Source of the DNA: Rhodospirillaceae bacterium
GTDB taxonomy: Bacteria; Pseudomonadota; Alphaproteobacteria; TMED109
Direction of reading: 5' to 3'
Length of the DNA: 64,000 nt
Assembly: GCA_902615805.1 (NCBI GenBank)
Contig: CACMQH010000001.1
Span: 93,222 to 157,221, forward strand
Under the pieces are notes generated by a model. The model searched no databases. It saw only the letters and a program-made list of their open reading frames with translations, and had not been told where the DNA came from. Below are positions 1-8,876 of the stretch, piece by piece (within the stretch, counting starts at the first letter, position 1; each line of letters opens with the position of its first letter). Both the position numbers and the translations under genes were made by a program.

Positions 1-745
1 GCCTAATGTTAATAGGGATGCATATAAAGAGTATAAAAATGGTCACATAGAAAATGCTTTATTTTTTGATATTGATAGGATTTGTGATAAAAAAACCTAT
101 TTACCTCATATGCTGCCATCAGTTAAAAAATTTGAAAAAGAGATTAGTAAACTAGGAATAAATAAAAAAGATATTATTATAATATATTGCAAGGAGGGGA
201 TTTTAAGCTCTCCTAGAGTTTGGTGGTCTTTTTATCTATATGGGCATAAAGAAGTATATGTATTGGACGGGGGACTAAAGGCTTGGAGATTAGCAGGTGG
301 CAAACTTACGGCCAAAAAAACAAAAATTAAAAAATCTTACTATAAGTGTAATATAATAAAAGATAAAATTATATATTATTATAAACTAAATGCATTTTTA
401 AAGAAGGATAAACCTAACTTAGTTGTTATTGATGCGAGACCTGAATCAAGATTTTTAAAAATTGAACCTGAGCCAAGAAAAAATATTGGTAAAGGTAATA
501 TTCCAAAAAGTATAAATCATCCCTCTACTTTGTTTGATAGAAAAGGGTTTCTGAAAACAAAAACTGAAATTAAAAAACTTTTTTCAAAAATTAAAAAAAA
601 CAAACATATTGTTTGCAGTTGTGGATCTGGAGTAGCAGCTTGTAATATTGCTATGTCTTTAAATTATATTGGCAATAAAAATTGGTCAGTCTATGATGGC
701 TCATGGACTGAATGGTATCTAAATAAAAAAAACTATTCTTTATAA
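1..745 (+). CDS. sseA: 3-mercaptopyruvate sulfurtransferase, 5' end cut by window
   Basis: Tandem-rhodanese sulfurtransferase that moves sulfur from 3-mercaptopyruvate to cyanide or thiols. The reading frame is open from the first bases of the window (PNVNRDAYKEYKNGH...), well upstream of the ATG at 110 used by the ORF track, so the gene starts outside the window. The first domain shows the inactive rhodanese pattern SSPRVWWSFYLYGH...LDGGLKAW. The second has the catalytic loop CSCGSGVAAC; CGSG[VT]xAC is the mercaptopyruvate-specific form, as opposed to CRKGVTA of thiosulfate sulfurtransferase. It ends convergently with, and within 13 bases of, the symporter stop. Family call is firm; the physiological sulfur donor is inferred. 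Confidence 0.85.
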   Translation, partial: PNVNRDAYKEYKNGHIENALFFDIDRICDKKTYLPHMLPSVKKFEKEISKLGINKKDIIIIYCKEGILSSPRVWWSFYLYGHKEVYVLDGGLKAWRLAGGKLTAKKTKIKKSYYKCNIIKDKIIYYYKLNAFLKKDKPNLVVIDARPESRFLKIEPEPRKNIGKGNIPKSINHPSTLFDRKGFLKTKTEIKKLFSKIKKNKHIVCSCGSGVAACNIAMSLNYIGNKNWSVYDGSWTEWYLNKKNYSL

Positions 746-1956
746 TTATAATTTATCTTTTTCTCACTACTAGCCACAACACACGATATTGCAGCATCCC
801 CTGTAACATTTACCGCTGTTCTTGTCATATCTAATAATCTGTCAATACCTATTATTAAAGCAATACCTTCAGATGGAAGGCCTACTTGGTTTAATACCAT
901 TGCAAGCATAATTAAACCAACTCCTGGTACTCCTGCGGTTCCTATAGAAGCCATAGTAGCTACCATTATTACAGAAATAAAGTCTGAGATTTCTAAATTA
1001 ATTCCGTAAGCATTGGCTATAAATATAGTTGCCACTCCTTGCATAATTGCTGTTCCATCCATATTTATGGTAGCGCCTAAAGGAACTGAAAATGAGGCTA
1101 CAGACTTTTCAACTTTTAGCTCTTCTTCAACCGTTTTTAGAGTAATAGGAATAGTGGCCGCACTACTTGCAGTAGAAAATGCAAATAAAATAGCGTTTTT
1201 CATTTTAGAGTAAAAATAAACTAACTTTACTTTAGTTAGTAAGAATAGTAATGATCCATATGTTAAAAAAAAGTGAATAATTAAAACAAGTAAAACTGTA
1301 AAAAAATAAGAAGCCAGTTCTAATATTGTCGAAAAGCCCTGAGTCATAAAAGTTTTTAAAATTAAAAAAAATACTCCAAATGGAGCAAAAAACATTATTA
1401 TATCTATCATTTTTAAAAATAAATCATTAAGAGATGTAAAAACAGCTTTTAGTTTTACCTTTTGACTAATTTGCATCTTTGTAATAGTAATTCCCACAAT
1501 AATAGCAAAAACTATAATTTGAAGCATATTACCTTCAGAGAAAGCTTTAACTGGGTTTTTTGGTATTAAATTTTCTATTACGGAAGTAATAGGTGGAGGA
1601 GAATTTATTTTAAAATCTTTTTCCAAAACAAAATTAGCATTTTCTCCTGGATTTATTATGCTTGCTAAAATTAAGGCAAAAGAAATAGCAATAAAAGTAG
1701 TGAATAAATATAAAAAGATTGATTTACCACCTATCCTGCCTAATGAGGTGGTATCATCAAGGTTTGTAACACCACTAACTATAGAGAAAAAAACAACCGG
1801 AACTATTAGCATTTTTAAGGCTGAAATAAATAAAACCCCTATTACATCTATTGGATCTAATAAAAATTGGCTTGCTTCAGGTATAAGGTTATTAAATAAG
1901 CTACCAATAACTATACCTAAAACTAATGACAAGAAAATTTTATTAGTAAGTGTCAT
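733..1956 (-). CDS. Dicarboxylate/amino acid:cation symporter (DAACS family)
   Basis: Secondary transporter importing C4-dicarboxylates or acidic amino acids with Na+ or H+ (GltP/DctA/SdcS family). The protein is strongly hydrophobic and carries the family hallmarks: a serine-rich re-entrant loop SSAATIPITLK, the substrate-binding TINMDGTAIMQG and the second hairpin IGTAGVPG. Length, about 407 aa, is normal. The ORF track starts at a TTG (1974); I prefer the ATG at 1956 (MTLTNKIFLSL), where membrane segment 1 begins at once, although neither has a clear SD. The divergent DUF192 gene starts 26 bases away, so the two promoters must overlap or the mRNAs have almost no leader. Substrate cannot be decided between glutamate/aspartate and succinate/malate. 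Confidence 0.85.
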   Translation of the reverse strand: MTLTNKIFLSLVLGIVIGSLFNNLIPEASQFLLDPIDVIGVLFISALKMLIVPVVFFSIVSGVTNLDDTTSLGRIGGKSIFLYLFTTFIAISFALILASIINPGENANFVLEKDFKINSPPPITSVIENLIPKNPVKAFSEGNMLQIIVFAIIVGITITKMQISQKVKLKAVFTSLNDLFLKMIDIIMFFAPFGVFFLILKTFMTQGFSTILELASYFFTVLLVLIIHFFLTYGSLLFLLTKVKLVYFYSKMKNAILFAFSTASSAATIPITLKTVEEELKVEKSVASFSVPLGATINMDGTAIMQGVATIFIANAYGINLEISDFISVIMVATMASIGTAGVPGVGLIMLAMVLNQVGLPSEGIALIIGIDRLLDMTRTAVNVTGDAAISCVVASSEKKINYNYKE

Positions 1957-1982
1957 ATATTTAATATAAAACAAATGTAATT

Positions 1983-2414
1983 ATGATGCACTTTAAATCT
2001 ATATATTTAATTTTTAATTTCTTCCTAGTTTCATTTTATACATTTTCAAATGAAAAGATTGAAGTAAATATTTATAGTAAAAATATTACATTCAATGTTG
2101 AAGTAGCAAAAACTATAGAAGAAAGAAGAATTGGACTTATGTATAGAAAAAAACTATTAAATAACGAAGGAATGTTATTTATCTTTCCACGTGAAAAGAT
2201 AATTCAATTATGGATGAAAAATACTTATATTCCTCTAGATGTAATTTTTATTTCAGAAAATAAAGTAATTGTAGATATAAAAAAAAATATGGAAAAACTA
2301 TCAGAAACTATTGTAAAGTCTAAAGTAAAGTCAAGATATGCTTTAGAATTTAATGCCGGATTAATTAATAAACTAGATATAGAAATAGGAGATAAAGTAT
2401 TATTCAATGAGTAA
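1983..2414 (+). CDS. DUF192 family exported protein
   Basis: Small protein of 143 aa with an N-terminal hydrophobic stretch (residues about 5-21, LIFNFFLVSFYTFS) that looks like a signal peptide, followed by a DUF192 domain. Diagnostic segments are GLMYRKKL, GMLFIFP and LWMKNTYIPLDVIFI, with ALEFNAG near the C-terminus. DUF192 proteins are widespread and of unproven function. Its stop overlaps the start of the ModE-like gene by 8 bases, suggesting translational coupling, and an SDR follows, so the three plus-strand genes probably form one transcript. Confidence 0.75.
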   Translation: MMHFKSIYLIFNFFLVSFYTFSNEKIEVNIYSKNITFNVEVAKTIEERRIGLMYRKKLLNNEGMLFIFPREKIIQLWMKNTYIPLDVIFISENKVIVDIKKNMEKLSETIVKSKVKSRYALEFNAGLINKLDIEIGDKVLFNE

Positions 2415-2766
2415 AGATTTATCAAGGTTTTTAAAAATTAAAATTGAAGTTCATGATAATTTCAATATCGGTCCAGGTAAAATAGCATTAATGGAATCAA
2501 TAATTTCTTGTGGCTCTATTTCTTCTGCAGCAAAAAAAATGGGAATGTCTTATAGAAAAGCTTGGAAGCTAGTAAATGAAATTAATAATGCTTCTAATTC
2601 AAAAATTATACTTACGAATACTGGGGGCAAAGGAACTGGAGGCACTAAAGTTTCTCCTGATGGTATATCTTTTATTAAAGCTTTTAGAAATATTGAAAAA
2701 AAAGTTTTTAAAGAAGCTATAAATCAGCAAAAATATATAAAGAAAATATTTTCTAAAAATAAATAG
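2407..2766 (+). CDS. ModE-type winged-helix regulator, DNA-binding domain only
   Basis: A 119-aa protein matching the N-terminal LysR-like winged helix of ModE, the molybdate-responsive repressor. The helix-turn-helix is at about residues 37-57 (SISSAAKKMGMSYRKAWKLV), followed by the wing region NTGGKGTGGTKVSPDG. Full ModE is about 260 aa and senses molybdate through C-terminal TOBE domains; these are absent here, as in the short ModE-like proteins of many bacteria. It overlaps the DUF192 gene by 8 bases and lies 23 kb from modABC. Regulation of molybdenum genes is an inference from family and from the mod and molybdenum-hydroxylase genes in the same window. Confidence 0.8.
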   Translation: MSKDLSRFLKIKIEVHDNFNIGPGKIALMESIISCGSISSAAKKMGMSYRKAWKLVNEINNASNSKIILTNTGGKGTGGTKVSPDGISFIKAFRNIEKKVFKEAINQQKYIKKIFSKNK

Positions 2767-2773
2767 GAGTAAT

Positions 2774-3511
2774 ATGCTTAAAAATAATTATAAAACGGCA
2801 TTAGTTACAGGAGCTTCTAGCGGAATAGGAGAAGAAACTGTAAAGTTATTAGTAAAAAATAATATAAAAGTTTATGCTGTAGCCAGAAGAAAAAATAAAC
2901 TTACTAAATTAGAAAAAACAACGGGTTGTATACCAATAGTAATGGATATCAGAGATAGAAGTGCTCTAGAAAAATTAAAAAAACTTAAAATTGATATACT
3001 TATTAATAATGCTGGGCTAGGCAGAGGTTTTACAGAAATTTTTAATACAAAAGCTAAAGATATAGATACAACGATAGATACTAATGTAAATGCATTTTTG
3101 CAACTTTTAAGATGTATTACCCCCTATATGGTAAAAAATAAAAAAGGACATATCATTAATATAGGTTCGATAGCTGGACTTTACCCTTTATCTAGCTCTG
3201 TTTATGGTGGTTCTAAAGGAGCTGTACATCTAATTAATCAAAACTTAAGAATAGAACTATCAGGTACAGGGGTGAGATGTACTGAAATAAATCCAGGAAG
3301 AGTAGCTACAGAATTTTTTAAAGTAGCTATTGATAATCTTAAAGACAGAAAAAAAATGACAACAGGATTAACAGTTTTGCAAGCTACCGATATAGCTGAA
3401 TGTATTTTATTTGCAATAAAAGCTCCAGCTCATGTCAATGTATCAATGATTGAAGTAACACCTACAGAGCAGTCTCCCGGAGGAGTTATAATTAAAAAAA
3501 TAGAAAATTAA
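2774..3511 (+). CDS. Short-chain dehydrogenase/reductase (YdfG-like)
   Basis: Classical SDR of 245 aa. The NAD(P)-binding glycine motif TGASSGIG is at residues 12-19, INNAG follows in the centre, and the catalytic tyrosine/lysine lie in YGGSK near residue 150 after the serine-containing NIGSIAGLY. The basic residues after the first strand (VARRKNKL) suggest NADP(H). The C-terminal part resembles YdfG-type 3-hydroxy acid / serine dehydrogenases, but substrate cannot be set from sequence. A strong SD (AGGAGT) overlaps the stop of the ModE-like gene, so it is the last gene of that short operon. Its final four bases overlap the convergent 35-aa ORF. Confidence 0.8.
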   Translation: MLKNNYKTALVTGASSGIGEETVKLLVKNNIKVYAVARRKNKLTKLEKTTGCIPIVMDIRDRSALEKLKKLKIDILINNAGLGRGFTEIFNTKAKDIDTTIDTNVNAFLQLLRCITPYMVKNKKGHIINIGSIAGLYPLSSSVYGGSKGAVHLINQNLRIELSGTGVRCTEINPGRVATEFFKVAIDNLKDRKKMTTGLTVLQATDIAECILFAIKAPAHVNVSMIEVTPTEQSPGGVIIKKIEN

Positions 3512-3615
3512 TTGAAAATATTTATTAAAAGATATATCGATAATCCTGAAACTATTAACGTAATAATCGATACTACTGTTACACTTCCATAATTTTTATT
3601 ATCTTCTTTACTCAT
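3508..3615 (-). CDS. Unlisted 35-aa single-pass membrane peptide
   Basis: Too short for the ORF track. The minus strand reads MSKEDNKNYGSV followed by a hydrophobic segment TVVSIITLIVSGLSIYLLI and NIFN, then TAA. The SD AGGTGA sits about eight bases before the ATG, and the start lies only seven bases after the stop of the upstream lipoprotein, as expected for a second cistron. The layout (short polar N-terminus, one membrane helix of about 20 residues, almost no tail) is that of a small inner-membrane protein. I do not recognise a family. The SD, spacing and clean hydrophobic helix are the support for its being real. Confidence 0.6.
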   Translation of the reverse strand: MSKEDNKNYGSVTVVSIITLIVSGLSIYLLINIFN

Positions 3616-3622
3616 TTTTCAC

Positions 3623-4057
3623 CTATTGTTTTTTGGGAGACATATTAACTGCGCACAAAGTTTTACCGTATGAATTAGTAATTTGAATAGTAACAACTCT
3701 ATTTTCCTTTTCATAAGAAAGAACACTGCTAGTAGACCTAACATTAGTAATTTCCTTCCAGTTGAGATTTGGCATTTCATACCTAAAAAAATCAAAAGTT
3801 TCAGCATGGCTTAGGTTTGGCATTAATGAAAGTCTACCAAACCATTCATCATCACTACCAAAAATAACTGTGTTGTTCATATCCATAACTGAGCCATCTG
3901 GTATTGGTATGTCTTTAAATTTAGCAAAACTTAATTGTTCTGCAGGTAATCCCTCAGTACCTGAGACTCCCGTGCTTAACATAGGAACTCCTGTTCTATT
4001 ACAAGAAGTTAATATTAAAGTTGTTAGTACTAATAAACTAAAATATATTTTGTTCAT
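3623..4057 (-). CDS. Lipoprotein of unknown function
   Basis: A 144-aa protein with a lipoprotein signal peptide: positive start MNKIYF, hydrophobic LLVLTTLIL, lipobox LTSC with the acylated cysteine near residue 19. The mature part contains FKDIPIPDGSVMDM and a repeated aromatic/charged pattern (AETFDFFRYEMPNLNW) that suggests a compact alpha/beta envelope domain. I do not recognise the family with confidence. It lies 44 bases downstream of tRNA-Arg(TCT) on the same strand and just upstream of the 35-aa membrane peptide, so all three may be on one precursor RNA. Confidence 0.7.
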   Translation of the reverse strand: MNKIYFSLLVLTTLILTSCNRTGVPMLSTGVSGTEGLPAEQLSFAKFKDIPIPDGSVMDMNNTVIFGSDDEWFGRLSLMPNLSHAETFDFFRYEMPNLNWKEITNVRSTSSVLSYEKENRVVTIQITNSYGKTLCAVNMSPKKQ

Positions 4058-4101
4058 ACTTAAAAATTATCACATACTTAGTAAAAATTCTATAACCAAA
4101 T

Positions 4102-4178
4102 TGGCGTCCTCGATAGGATTCGAACCTATGACCCTCTGCTTAGAAGGCAGATGCTCTATCCAGCTGAGCTACGAGGAC
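4102..4178 (-). tRNA. tRNA-Arg, anticodon TCT
   Basis: Reads GTCCTCGTAGCTCAGCTGG... on the minus strand. The seven-base acceptor stem GTCCTCG/CGAGGAC is perfect. The anticodon arm is CTGCC-TTCTAAG-style with anticodon TCT (reads AGA/AGG), the T loop contains GGTTCGAATCC, and the 3' CCA is encoded (plus-strand TGG at 4102-4104) after discriminator G. It sits between the rhodanese and lipoprotein genes in the same orientation. Confidence 0.95.
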
Positions 4179-4237
4179 ACTTAAAAAAAATATAAACTAA
4201 TTAAAAAAAAATAAAAAGCATAAACTTATTGTAGTAT

Positions 4238-4642
4238 TTATTTTTTATAAACAGTTTCTATAGCACCACCTTTTTTAAGCCATTCATTAAATCCTCCTTC
4301 TAAATGGACTACTGGACTTAGTCCCATTTCCATTGCTGCTTTTGCAGCTAAGGCTGATCTCCAAGCACTTGCACAATAAAAAATATAAGTTTTATCCTGG
4401 TTAAAAAATTCTTTATGATATGGGCTATCTGGATCTATCCAAAACTCTAGCATTCCTCTAGGGCAAGAAAATGCACCCGGTATTTTACCTTCTTTTAATA
4501 TCTCTCTGTAATCTCTTAAATCTACAAACACAAAATTTTTATTTTTTTGTACTGATATACATTTTTCAACACTTACAGTTGTAACTATTCGATTGGCATC
4601 ACTCAGTAAATCTTTAATGCCTTTACTAATTTTTTGACTCAA
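4238..4642 (-). CDS. Single-domain rhodanese-like sulfurtransferase
   Basis: A 134-aa cytosolic rhodanese. The CH2A-like FVDLRDYREILKEGKIPGAFSCPRG is followed by the active-site loop FYCASAWRSALAA with the likely catalytic Cys at residue 90, then HLEGGFNEW. The loop CASAWRS is typical of alphaproteobacterial single-domain rhodaneses, and the persulfide acceptor is unknown. The start is TTG, supported by AAGGA about nine bases upstream; the next methionine is too far inside the domain. It follows the NDUFS4-like gene by 15 bases and precedes tRNA-Arg(TCT). Confidence 0.85.
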   Translation of the reverse strand: MSQKISKGIKDLLSDANRIVTTVSVEKCISVQKNKNFVFVDLRDYREILKEGKIPGAFSCPRGMLEFWIDPDSPYHKEFFNQDKTYIFYCASAWRSALAAKAAMEMGLSPVVHLEGGFNEWLKKGGAIETVYKK

Positions 4643-4657
4643 CTTAATTTTCCTTAA

Positions 4658-4957
4658 CTAAATATCAGTCCTAATCCTTTTAAATTTAAAATTATCAGCA
4701 TAACTTTTATTGCTAATTTCTTTGTTTAATTCTCTTAATATTTCAAATGCTAATTTATTTTTTTTAGCATATGAAACTGCTTCTTCTTTATTTAAAAATT
4801 TCATTTTTTTCGTTAAATTAGTCTCAGTTGTTTTCCACCCTGTTAACAAATCAGTTTTATAACCTTTTTCATTTATATGTTCTAAAATCCAAAAATCTTT
4901 ATGTAGCTTTCCTGACTGCGTAGGTGATTTTTTATTTTTATAAATAATGTATTTCAT
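4658..4957 (-). CDS. NDUFS4-like complex I accessory subunit (ETC complex I subunit conserved region)
   Basis: A 99-aa protein of the family that includes mitochondrial NDUFS4 and its alphaproteobacterial counterparts, accessory to the peripheral arm of NADH:ubiquinone oxidoreductase. The core [11 protein letters not shown]...[21 protein letters not shown] (about residues 36-75) is diagnostic. The ORF track begins at 5047, but its first 30 residues ([23 protein letters not shown]) are translated tRNA-Pro. The first ATG after the tRNA is at 4957 ([10 protein letters not shown]) and fits the family N-terminus. That ATG lies seven bases past the tRNA CCA end and has no SD. It is cotranscribed with the rhodanese. 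Confidence 0.85.
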   Translation of the reverse strand: MKYIIYKNKKSPTQSGKLHKDFWILEHINEKGYKTDLLTGWKTTETNLTKKMKFLNKEEAVSYAKKNKLAFEILRELNKEISNKSYADNFKFKRIRTDI

Positions 4958-4964
4958 ATCAATA

Positions 4965-5045
<81 letters not shown>

Positions 5046-5068
5046 ATTTATTTTTACTATAAATTTAG

Positions 5069-6472
5069 CTATAGCACAATAGGTATGTTATCAAATTTAT
5101 CAGCGTTATAAATTAAATGTATATATATTGAAGCTGCATAACCTATAGCAATCACAGGTGTCCACTTTAAGTGTCCAAAAAATGTGTAATTACCTTTAGA
5201 TTGTCCCATTAAAGCAACGCCAGCCGCAGAACCAATAGATAACATACTCCCACCTACACCGGCAGTTAATGTTGCAAGAAGCCATTGCCCCTCATCCATT
5301 CCAGGAAACATTGTCAAAACTGCATACATAACTGGGATGTTATCTACTATTGCTGAAAGAATTCCTACTAATACATTTGCAATAGTTGGACCTAAATCTA
5401 TATAAGTTACTTCTGCTGTATAAGCAAGATATCCAAATGCAGATAACCCTCCAACGCACATTAAAACTCCATAAAAAAATAAAAGCGTATCCCATTCAGC
5501 TTTACCCACTTGAGTAAAAATATCGAATTTAGTCTTTCCAGTATTATCAGTTTTCTTTAGATAAAACCCAAAAAGAGATAATACTCCTAGCCCTGTGATC
5601 ATTCCAAAAGTTGTTGGCATATGGAACTTCTGGTGACTTATTACAGTTAAGGTTATAGTTCCTAAGAAAAGAAAAATAGACACTAATGCACCTTTTTTTA
5701 ATCCTACTTTCTCATCTGATTGTTTAGGACTTTCCTTTGGTATTGCAAAATACATAATTACTGCAGGCACAATATAATTCACTACAGATGGAACAAAAAT
5801 ACTAAAAAAGCCAGTGAAAGGAATAACTCCTTTTTGCCATACCATCAAGGTTGTGATATCTCCAAAAGGAGAAAATGCTCCTCCAGCGTTAGCTGCTACT
5901 ACTATATTAATACAGGCCAAACAAATGAATTTTTTATTACCTTTTGCTACTGCCATAACTACAGCACACATTAATAATGCTGTTGTTAAATTATCTGCGA
6001 TTGGTGATATAAAAAATGAAAGTACACCCGTAATGATAAAAATTTTCCTAAAGTCAAAACCCATATTTACTAACCAGGCCCTTAAGACTTCAAATACATT
6101 TCTTTCAGTCATAGTATTAATAAAAGTCATCGCCACTAATAAGAACATAAATAATTCGGCAAACTCAAGAAAAACGTGTCTAAAAGTAAAGTTTATATCA
6201 TTATAAGGTACTCCATTAGAAGTAGCGGTTATAGCAACTACCATCCATATAATTCCAGAAGCAACTACAACAGGCTTGGACTTTCTTAAATGACTAAACT
6301 CTTCAGTCATTACAAAAAAGTAAGCAATGACAAATGTAACTAACGAGAAAATAGCAGGACCACTTAAAATCATTTTAAGATTTAAAAGCTCGCCACCAGA
6401 GGCTGCAAATGATACAGAAGTTCCCATTGTAGCTAATATTAAAATTGTTATACCACTTATAATTTTATTCAT
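5069..6472 (-). CDS. nhaD: Na+/H+ antiporter NhaD
   Basis: Inner-membrane sodium/proton antiporter of the NhaD type (IT superfamily), 467 aa with about a dozen membrane segments after a cleavable-looking N-terminus ([11 protein letters not shown]). Family landmarks are [14 protein letters not shown] and [21 protein letters not shown] in the first half, and [19 protein letters not shown] plus [17 protein letters not shown] in the second; the paired D-N-x-T/P motifs belong to the ion-binding site. Sodium extrusion fits a marine cell. The SD (AAGG) is weak and a TATAAT is seen at 6506-6511. tRNA-Pro follows the stop by 27 bases on the same strand. Confidence 0.9.
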   Translation of the reverse strand: MNKIISGITILILATMGTSVSFAASGGELLNLKMILSGPAIFSLVTFVIAYFFVMTEEFSHLRKSKPVVVASGIIWMVVAITATSNGVPYNDINFTFRHVFLEFAELFMFLLVAMTFINTMTERNVFEVLRAWLVNMGFDFRKIFIITGVLSFFISPIADNLTTALLMCAVVMAVAKGNKKFICLACINIVVAANAGGAFSPFGDITTLMVWQKGVIPFTGFFSIFVPSVVNYIVPAVIMYFAIPKESPKQSDEKVGLKKGALVSIFLFLGTITLTVISHQKFHMPTTFGMITGLGVLSLFGFYLKKTDNTGKTKFDIFTQVGKAEWDTLLFFYGVLMCVGGLSAFGYLAYTAEVTYIDLGPTIANVLVGILSAIVDNIPVMYAVLTMFPGMDEGQWLLATLTAGVGGSMLSIGSAAGVALMGQSKGNYTFFGHLKWTPVIAIGYAASIYIHLIYNADKFDNIPIVL

Positions 6473-6505
6473 TGTTAATACCTTATTAATATTTTAAAAA
6501 TTTTA

Positions 6506-6511
6506 ATTATA
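6506..6511 (-). promoter_or_regulatory. Candidate -10 element for nhaD
   Basis: A perfect TATAAT on the minus strand, 34 bases upstream of the nhaD ATG and just past the terminator of the preceding gene. No good -35 box is visible at the right distance, so it is only a candidate. Confidence 0.35.
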
Positions 6512-6524
6512 TCTCTTTTAAAAT

Positions 6525-6560
6525 AAAAAAAAAGGGTAAAGAAAACCTTTACCCTTTTTT
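6525..6560 (-). terminator. Intrinsic terminator after the molybdenum hydroxylase operon
   Basis: An inverted repeat GGGTAAAG / CTTTACCC with a five-base loop, flanked by an A run on one side and a T run on the other. On the minus strand the hairpin is followed by nine or more U, 22 bases after the large-subunit stop. The A/T flanks extend the stem, so it could also work on the plus strand, but no plus gene ends here. Confidence 0.85.
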
Positions 6561-6582
6561 AATCTATTATTAAGAAGTTAGA

Positions 6583-8874
6583 TTAAGCTTCTCTCATAGC
6601 ACTCTTGATTTTCTCTGGAGTGATAGGAAGAGATCTAACTCTTGCACCAACTGCATTGTCAATAGCATTTGCTATTGCAGGAGCCACAACAGTAGTCGCA
6701 GGTTCTCCTGTACCAGCTGGATAATGTCCATTTTGAATTAATACAGTTTCAATCTCTGGAACCTGATTTAATCTCATAGGTGTCCAAGTATCGAAATTGC
6801 CTTGCTCAATTGAACCATTTTTCATTGTTAAGTTCTCATAAAGTGCTAGAGAAATACCATAAAGAGCTGAACCCTCTATTTGTTTTCTAACACCATCTGG
6901 GTTAACAGCAGTACCAACATCCATAGAGACAGTTATTTTTTTAACTTCAACCTCTCCTGAATTTGGATCTACCTTAACTTCAGCTACACAAGCAGTCCAA
7001 GTAGGTGAGCCTCTTTCCTGAGATGACACACATGCCATGCCCATACCTTCATTTTTACCTAAAGGCTTCACACCATATCCTGCTCTTCCAGCTGCAACTA
7101 ATAATGCGTTTCTTAATCTGTGAGCACCACCTACTGAATTAGGAGGTGTACCCGCATTTTTACCAGCAGCAGTTAAATGATCAAGTCTGAAAGCAAGAGG
7201 GTCTCTGCCTGCTTTTTTAGCCATCTCATCTAAGTAACTCTCTACAGCCCAGAATGTCCAAGAAGGCGCAACCGCTCTCAAGAAACCTACTGGCAGAGCT
7301 CTGTCTGATAACTCATTATTAATAGATCTAACTTTATGGTTAGGAATATCATACCAATGGTCTGATCCATTTGTAGAAAATTGATCCACTTTACCTTTTT
7401 TATCTACTGAATCAGGCATAAAACCAGGTGCTGCTCTTTTGGTTGACCAACCAGCTACAACGTCATGGTTCATTGCTGTCATTCTTCCAAATTCCTCTCC
7501 ACCTTCAATCACTTGATAAGTAGGAGATCTATGGAAGTCAAACATCATATCCTGTTCTCTACTGAAAATAAGTTTTACTGGTCTACCAACATGTTTACAT
7601 GTTTGTGCAACTAATACGTGTAAATCAGGCTCAGTTCTTCTGCCAAATCCACCACCAGCATAATATTGATGACAAACAATCTTATCTTGCTCAACACCTA
7701 ATGCAGCAGCAGTATTACCTACAGCAAATGTAAAAGATTGATGTCCAGAATGAATATGCATAATGCCATCCTTCTCGTAAGCGACACCATTCATTGGCTC
7801 AAGACAACCATGATAAGCGATTGCTGTTTCATAAACAGCAGTATGCTTATTGGCAGCATTTTTCATACCCTTATCAGTATCTCCTTCAAGCACCCATAAA
7901 AAGCCAGCATTAGGATCTTTTTGAAGTCTAATTGATTCATCTCTAATATCATCAGAAGAAATATTCTTGTTTTCTCCTAAATCCCAATCAATTTTCAATG
8001 CCTTTGCTGCCTTTTCAGCTGCCCAATATGTTTCACCTATTGCTACAACATATCCTGTATTCACTCTAGTAAAACCTTCTTTATTTACGTAAGCACCTAC
8101 ATAACCGTCAATTTTCTTAGCAGCACTTTCATCAACTGCTTTTGGTATAGCACCGTATCTAGTTGGATTTTGAATAGGTATAGCGTAAACCATATTAGGA
8201 ACAAATACATCAATTCCGTATTTTGCTGAACCGTCAAGCTTAGCAGGAAGATCTAAAGGCTGCTTAGATTGACCAACTATAGAATATTCACCAAAACTTT
8301 TAAGCTTAATTGACTTCATTTCTTCTTCACTGAAAGTTCTGTCAATAGTGTTAGAACTTAAAATTTCTTTATAAGAAACTGACTTACTACCATCTGCAGT
8401 ATATACTCTGCTATTTTTTGCATAGCAATTTGCAGGCATAGCTTTCATCATTTTTGAACCAGCTTCAATTAAAGCAATTCTAGCTGATGCACCTATTCTA
8501 GAGTTTCTGTCAAAAGTCCAGTTTACTGACCATGATCCCCCAGTAATGTGCAGACCCCATTTAGCGTGAGACTCAGGATAATTTACTCTTACATCATTCC
8601 AGTCAATTTCTAATTCTTCTGCAACAGCCTGAGCTAAAGCAGTACCTACGTGTTGTCCAATTTCACACTTAGTTACATGTACTGTAGCCTTACCATCAGC
8701 ATCCATTGATAAAAATTGTTGATGATCCCAATTACCTGCTGCTATTGCCTTAGAAGCACTATCCACAGCATTTGGTAAAACTGAATAACCTATTACAAGA
8801 CCCGCACCTGCTGCTGAGCCTACTAATACTTCTCTTCTTGAGAGACCTGAAACTTTTTTAATATGTTTTGTCAT
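6583..8874 (-). CDS. Molybdenum hydroxylase large subunit (xanthine dehydrogenase family, Tat-exported)
   Basis: Molybdopterin-binding subunit, 763 aa, of a xanthine oxidase-family hydroxylase, closest in style to isoquinoline 1-oxidoreductase beta / membrane aldehyde dehydrogenase subunits. It begins with a twin-arginine signal (SRREVLVGSAAGAGLVIG, residues about 12-30), so the folded holoenzyme should be exported to the periplasm. GGGFGRRTE and the C-terminal GTGEPATTVVAPAIANAI, which carries the probable catalytic glutamate, are seen. The CO dehydrogenase loop AYRCSFR is not, so CO oxidation is unlikely; an aldehyde or N-heterocycle is more plausible. It starts two bases after the 2Fe-2S subunit stop with SD GGAGC. 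No cytochrome subunit is adjacent. Confidence 0.88.
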   Translation of the reverse strand: MTKHIKKVSGLSRREVLVGSAAGAGLVIGYSVLPNAVDSASKAIAAGNWDHQQFLSMDADGKATVHVTKCEIGQHVGTALAQAVAEELEIDWNDVRVNYPESHAKWGLHITGGSWSVNWTFDRNSRIGASARIALIEAGSKMMKAMPANCYAKNSRVYTADGSKSVSYKEILSSNTIDRTFSEEEMKSIKLKSFGEYSIVGQSKQPLDLPAKLDGSAKYGIDVFVPNMVYAIPIQNPTRYGAIPKAVDESAAKKIDGYVGAYVNKEGFTRVNTGYVVAIGETYWAAEKAAKALKIDWDLGENKNISSDDIRDESIRLQKDPNAGFLWVLEGDTDKGMKNAANKHTAVYETAIAYHGCLEPMNGVAYEKDGIMHIHSGHQSFTFAVGNTAAALGVEQDKIVCHQYYAGGGFGRRTEPDLHVLVAQTCKHVGRPVKLIFSREQDMMFDFHRSPTYQVIEGGEEFGRMTAMNHDVVAGWSTKRAAPGFMPDSVDKKGKVDQFSTNGSDHWYDIPNHKVRSINNELSDRALPVGFLRAVAPSWTFWAVESYLDEMAKKAGRDPLAFRLDHLTAAGKNAGTPPNSVGGAHRLRNALLVAAGRAGYGVKPLGKNEGMGMACVSSQERGSPTWTACVAEVKVDPNSGEVEVKKITVSMDVGTAVNPDGVRKQIEGSALYGISLALYENLTMKNGSIEQGNFDTWTPMRLNQVPEIETVLIQNGHYPAGTGEPATTVVAPAIANAIDNAVGARVRSLPITPEKIKSAMREA

Positions 8875-8876
8875 AA

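Noticed and set aside
1658-1969. Plus-strand 103-aa ORF over the symporter gene
   Set aside because: Antisense to the conserved N-terminal half of the DAACS transporter; no independent support.
3762-4184. Plus-strand 140-aa ORF
   Set aside because: It runs antisense through the lipoprotein gene and tRNA-Arg and resembles no protein; a shadow frame.
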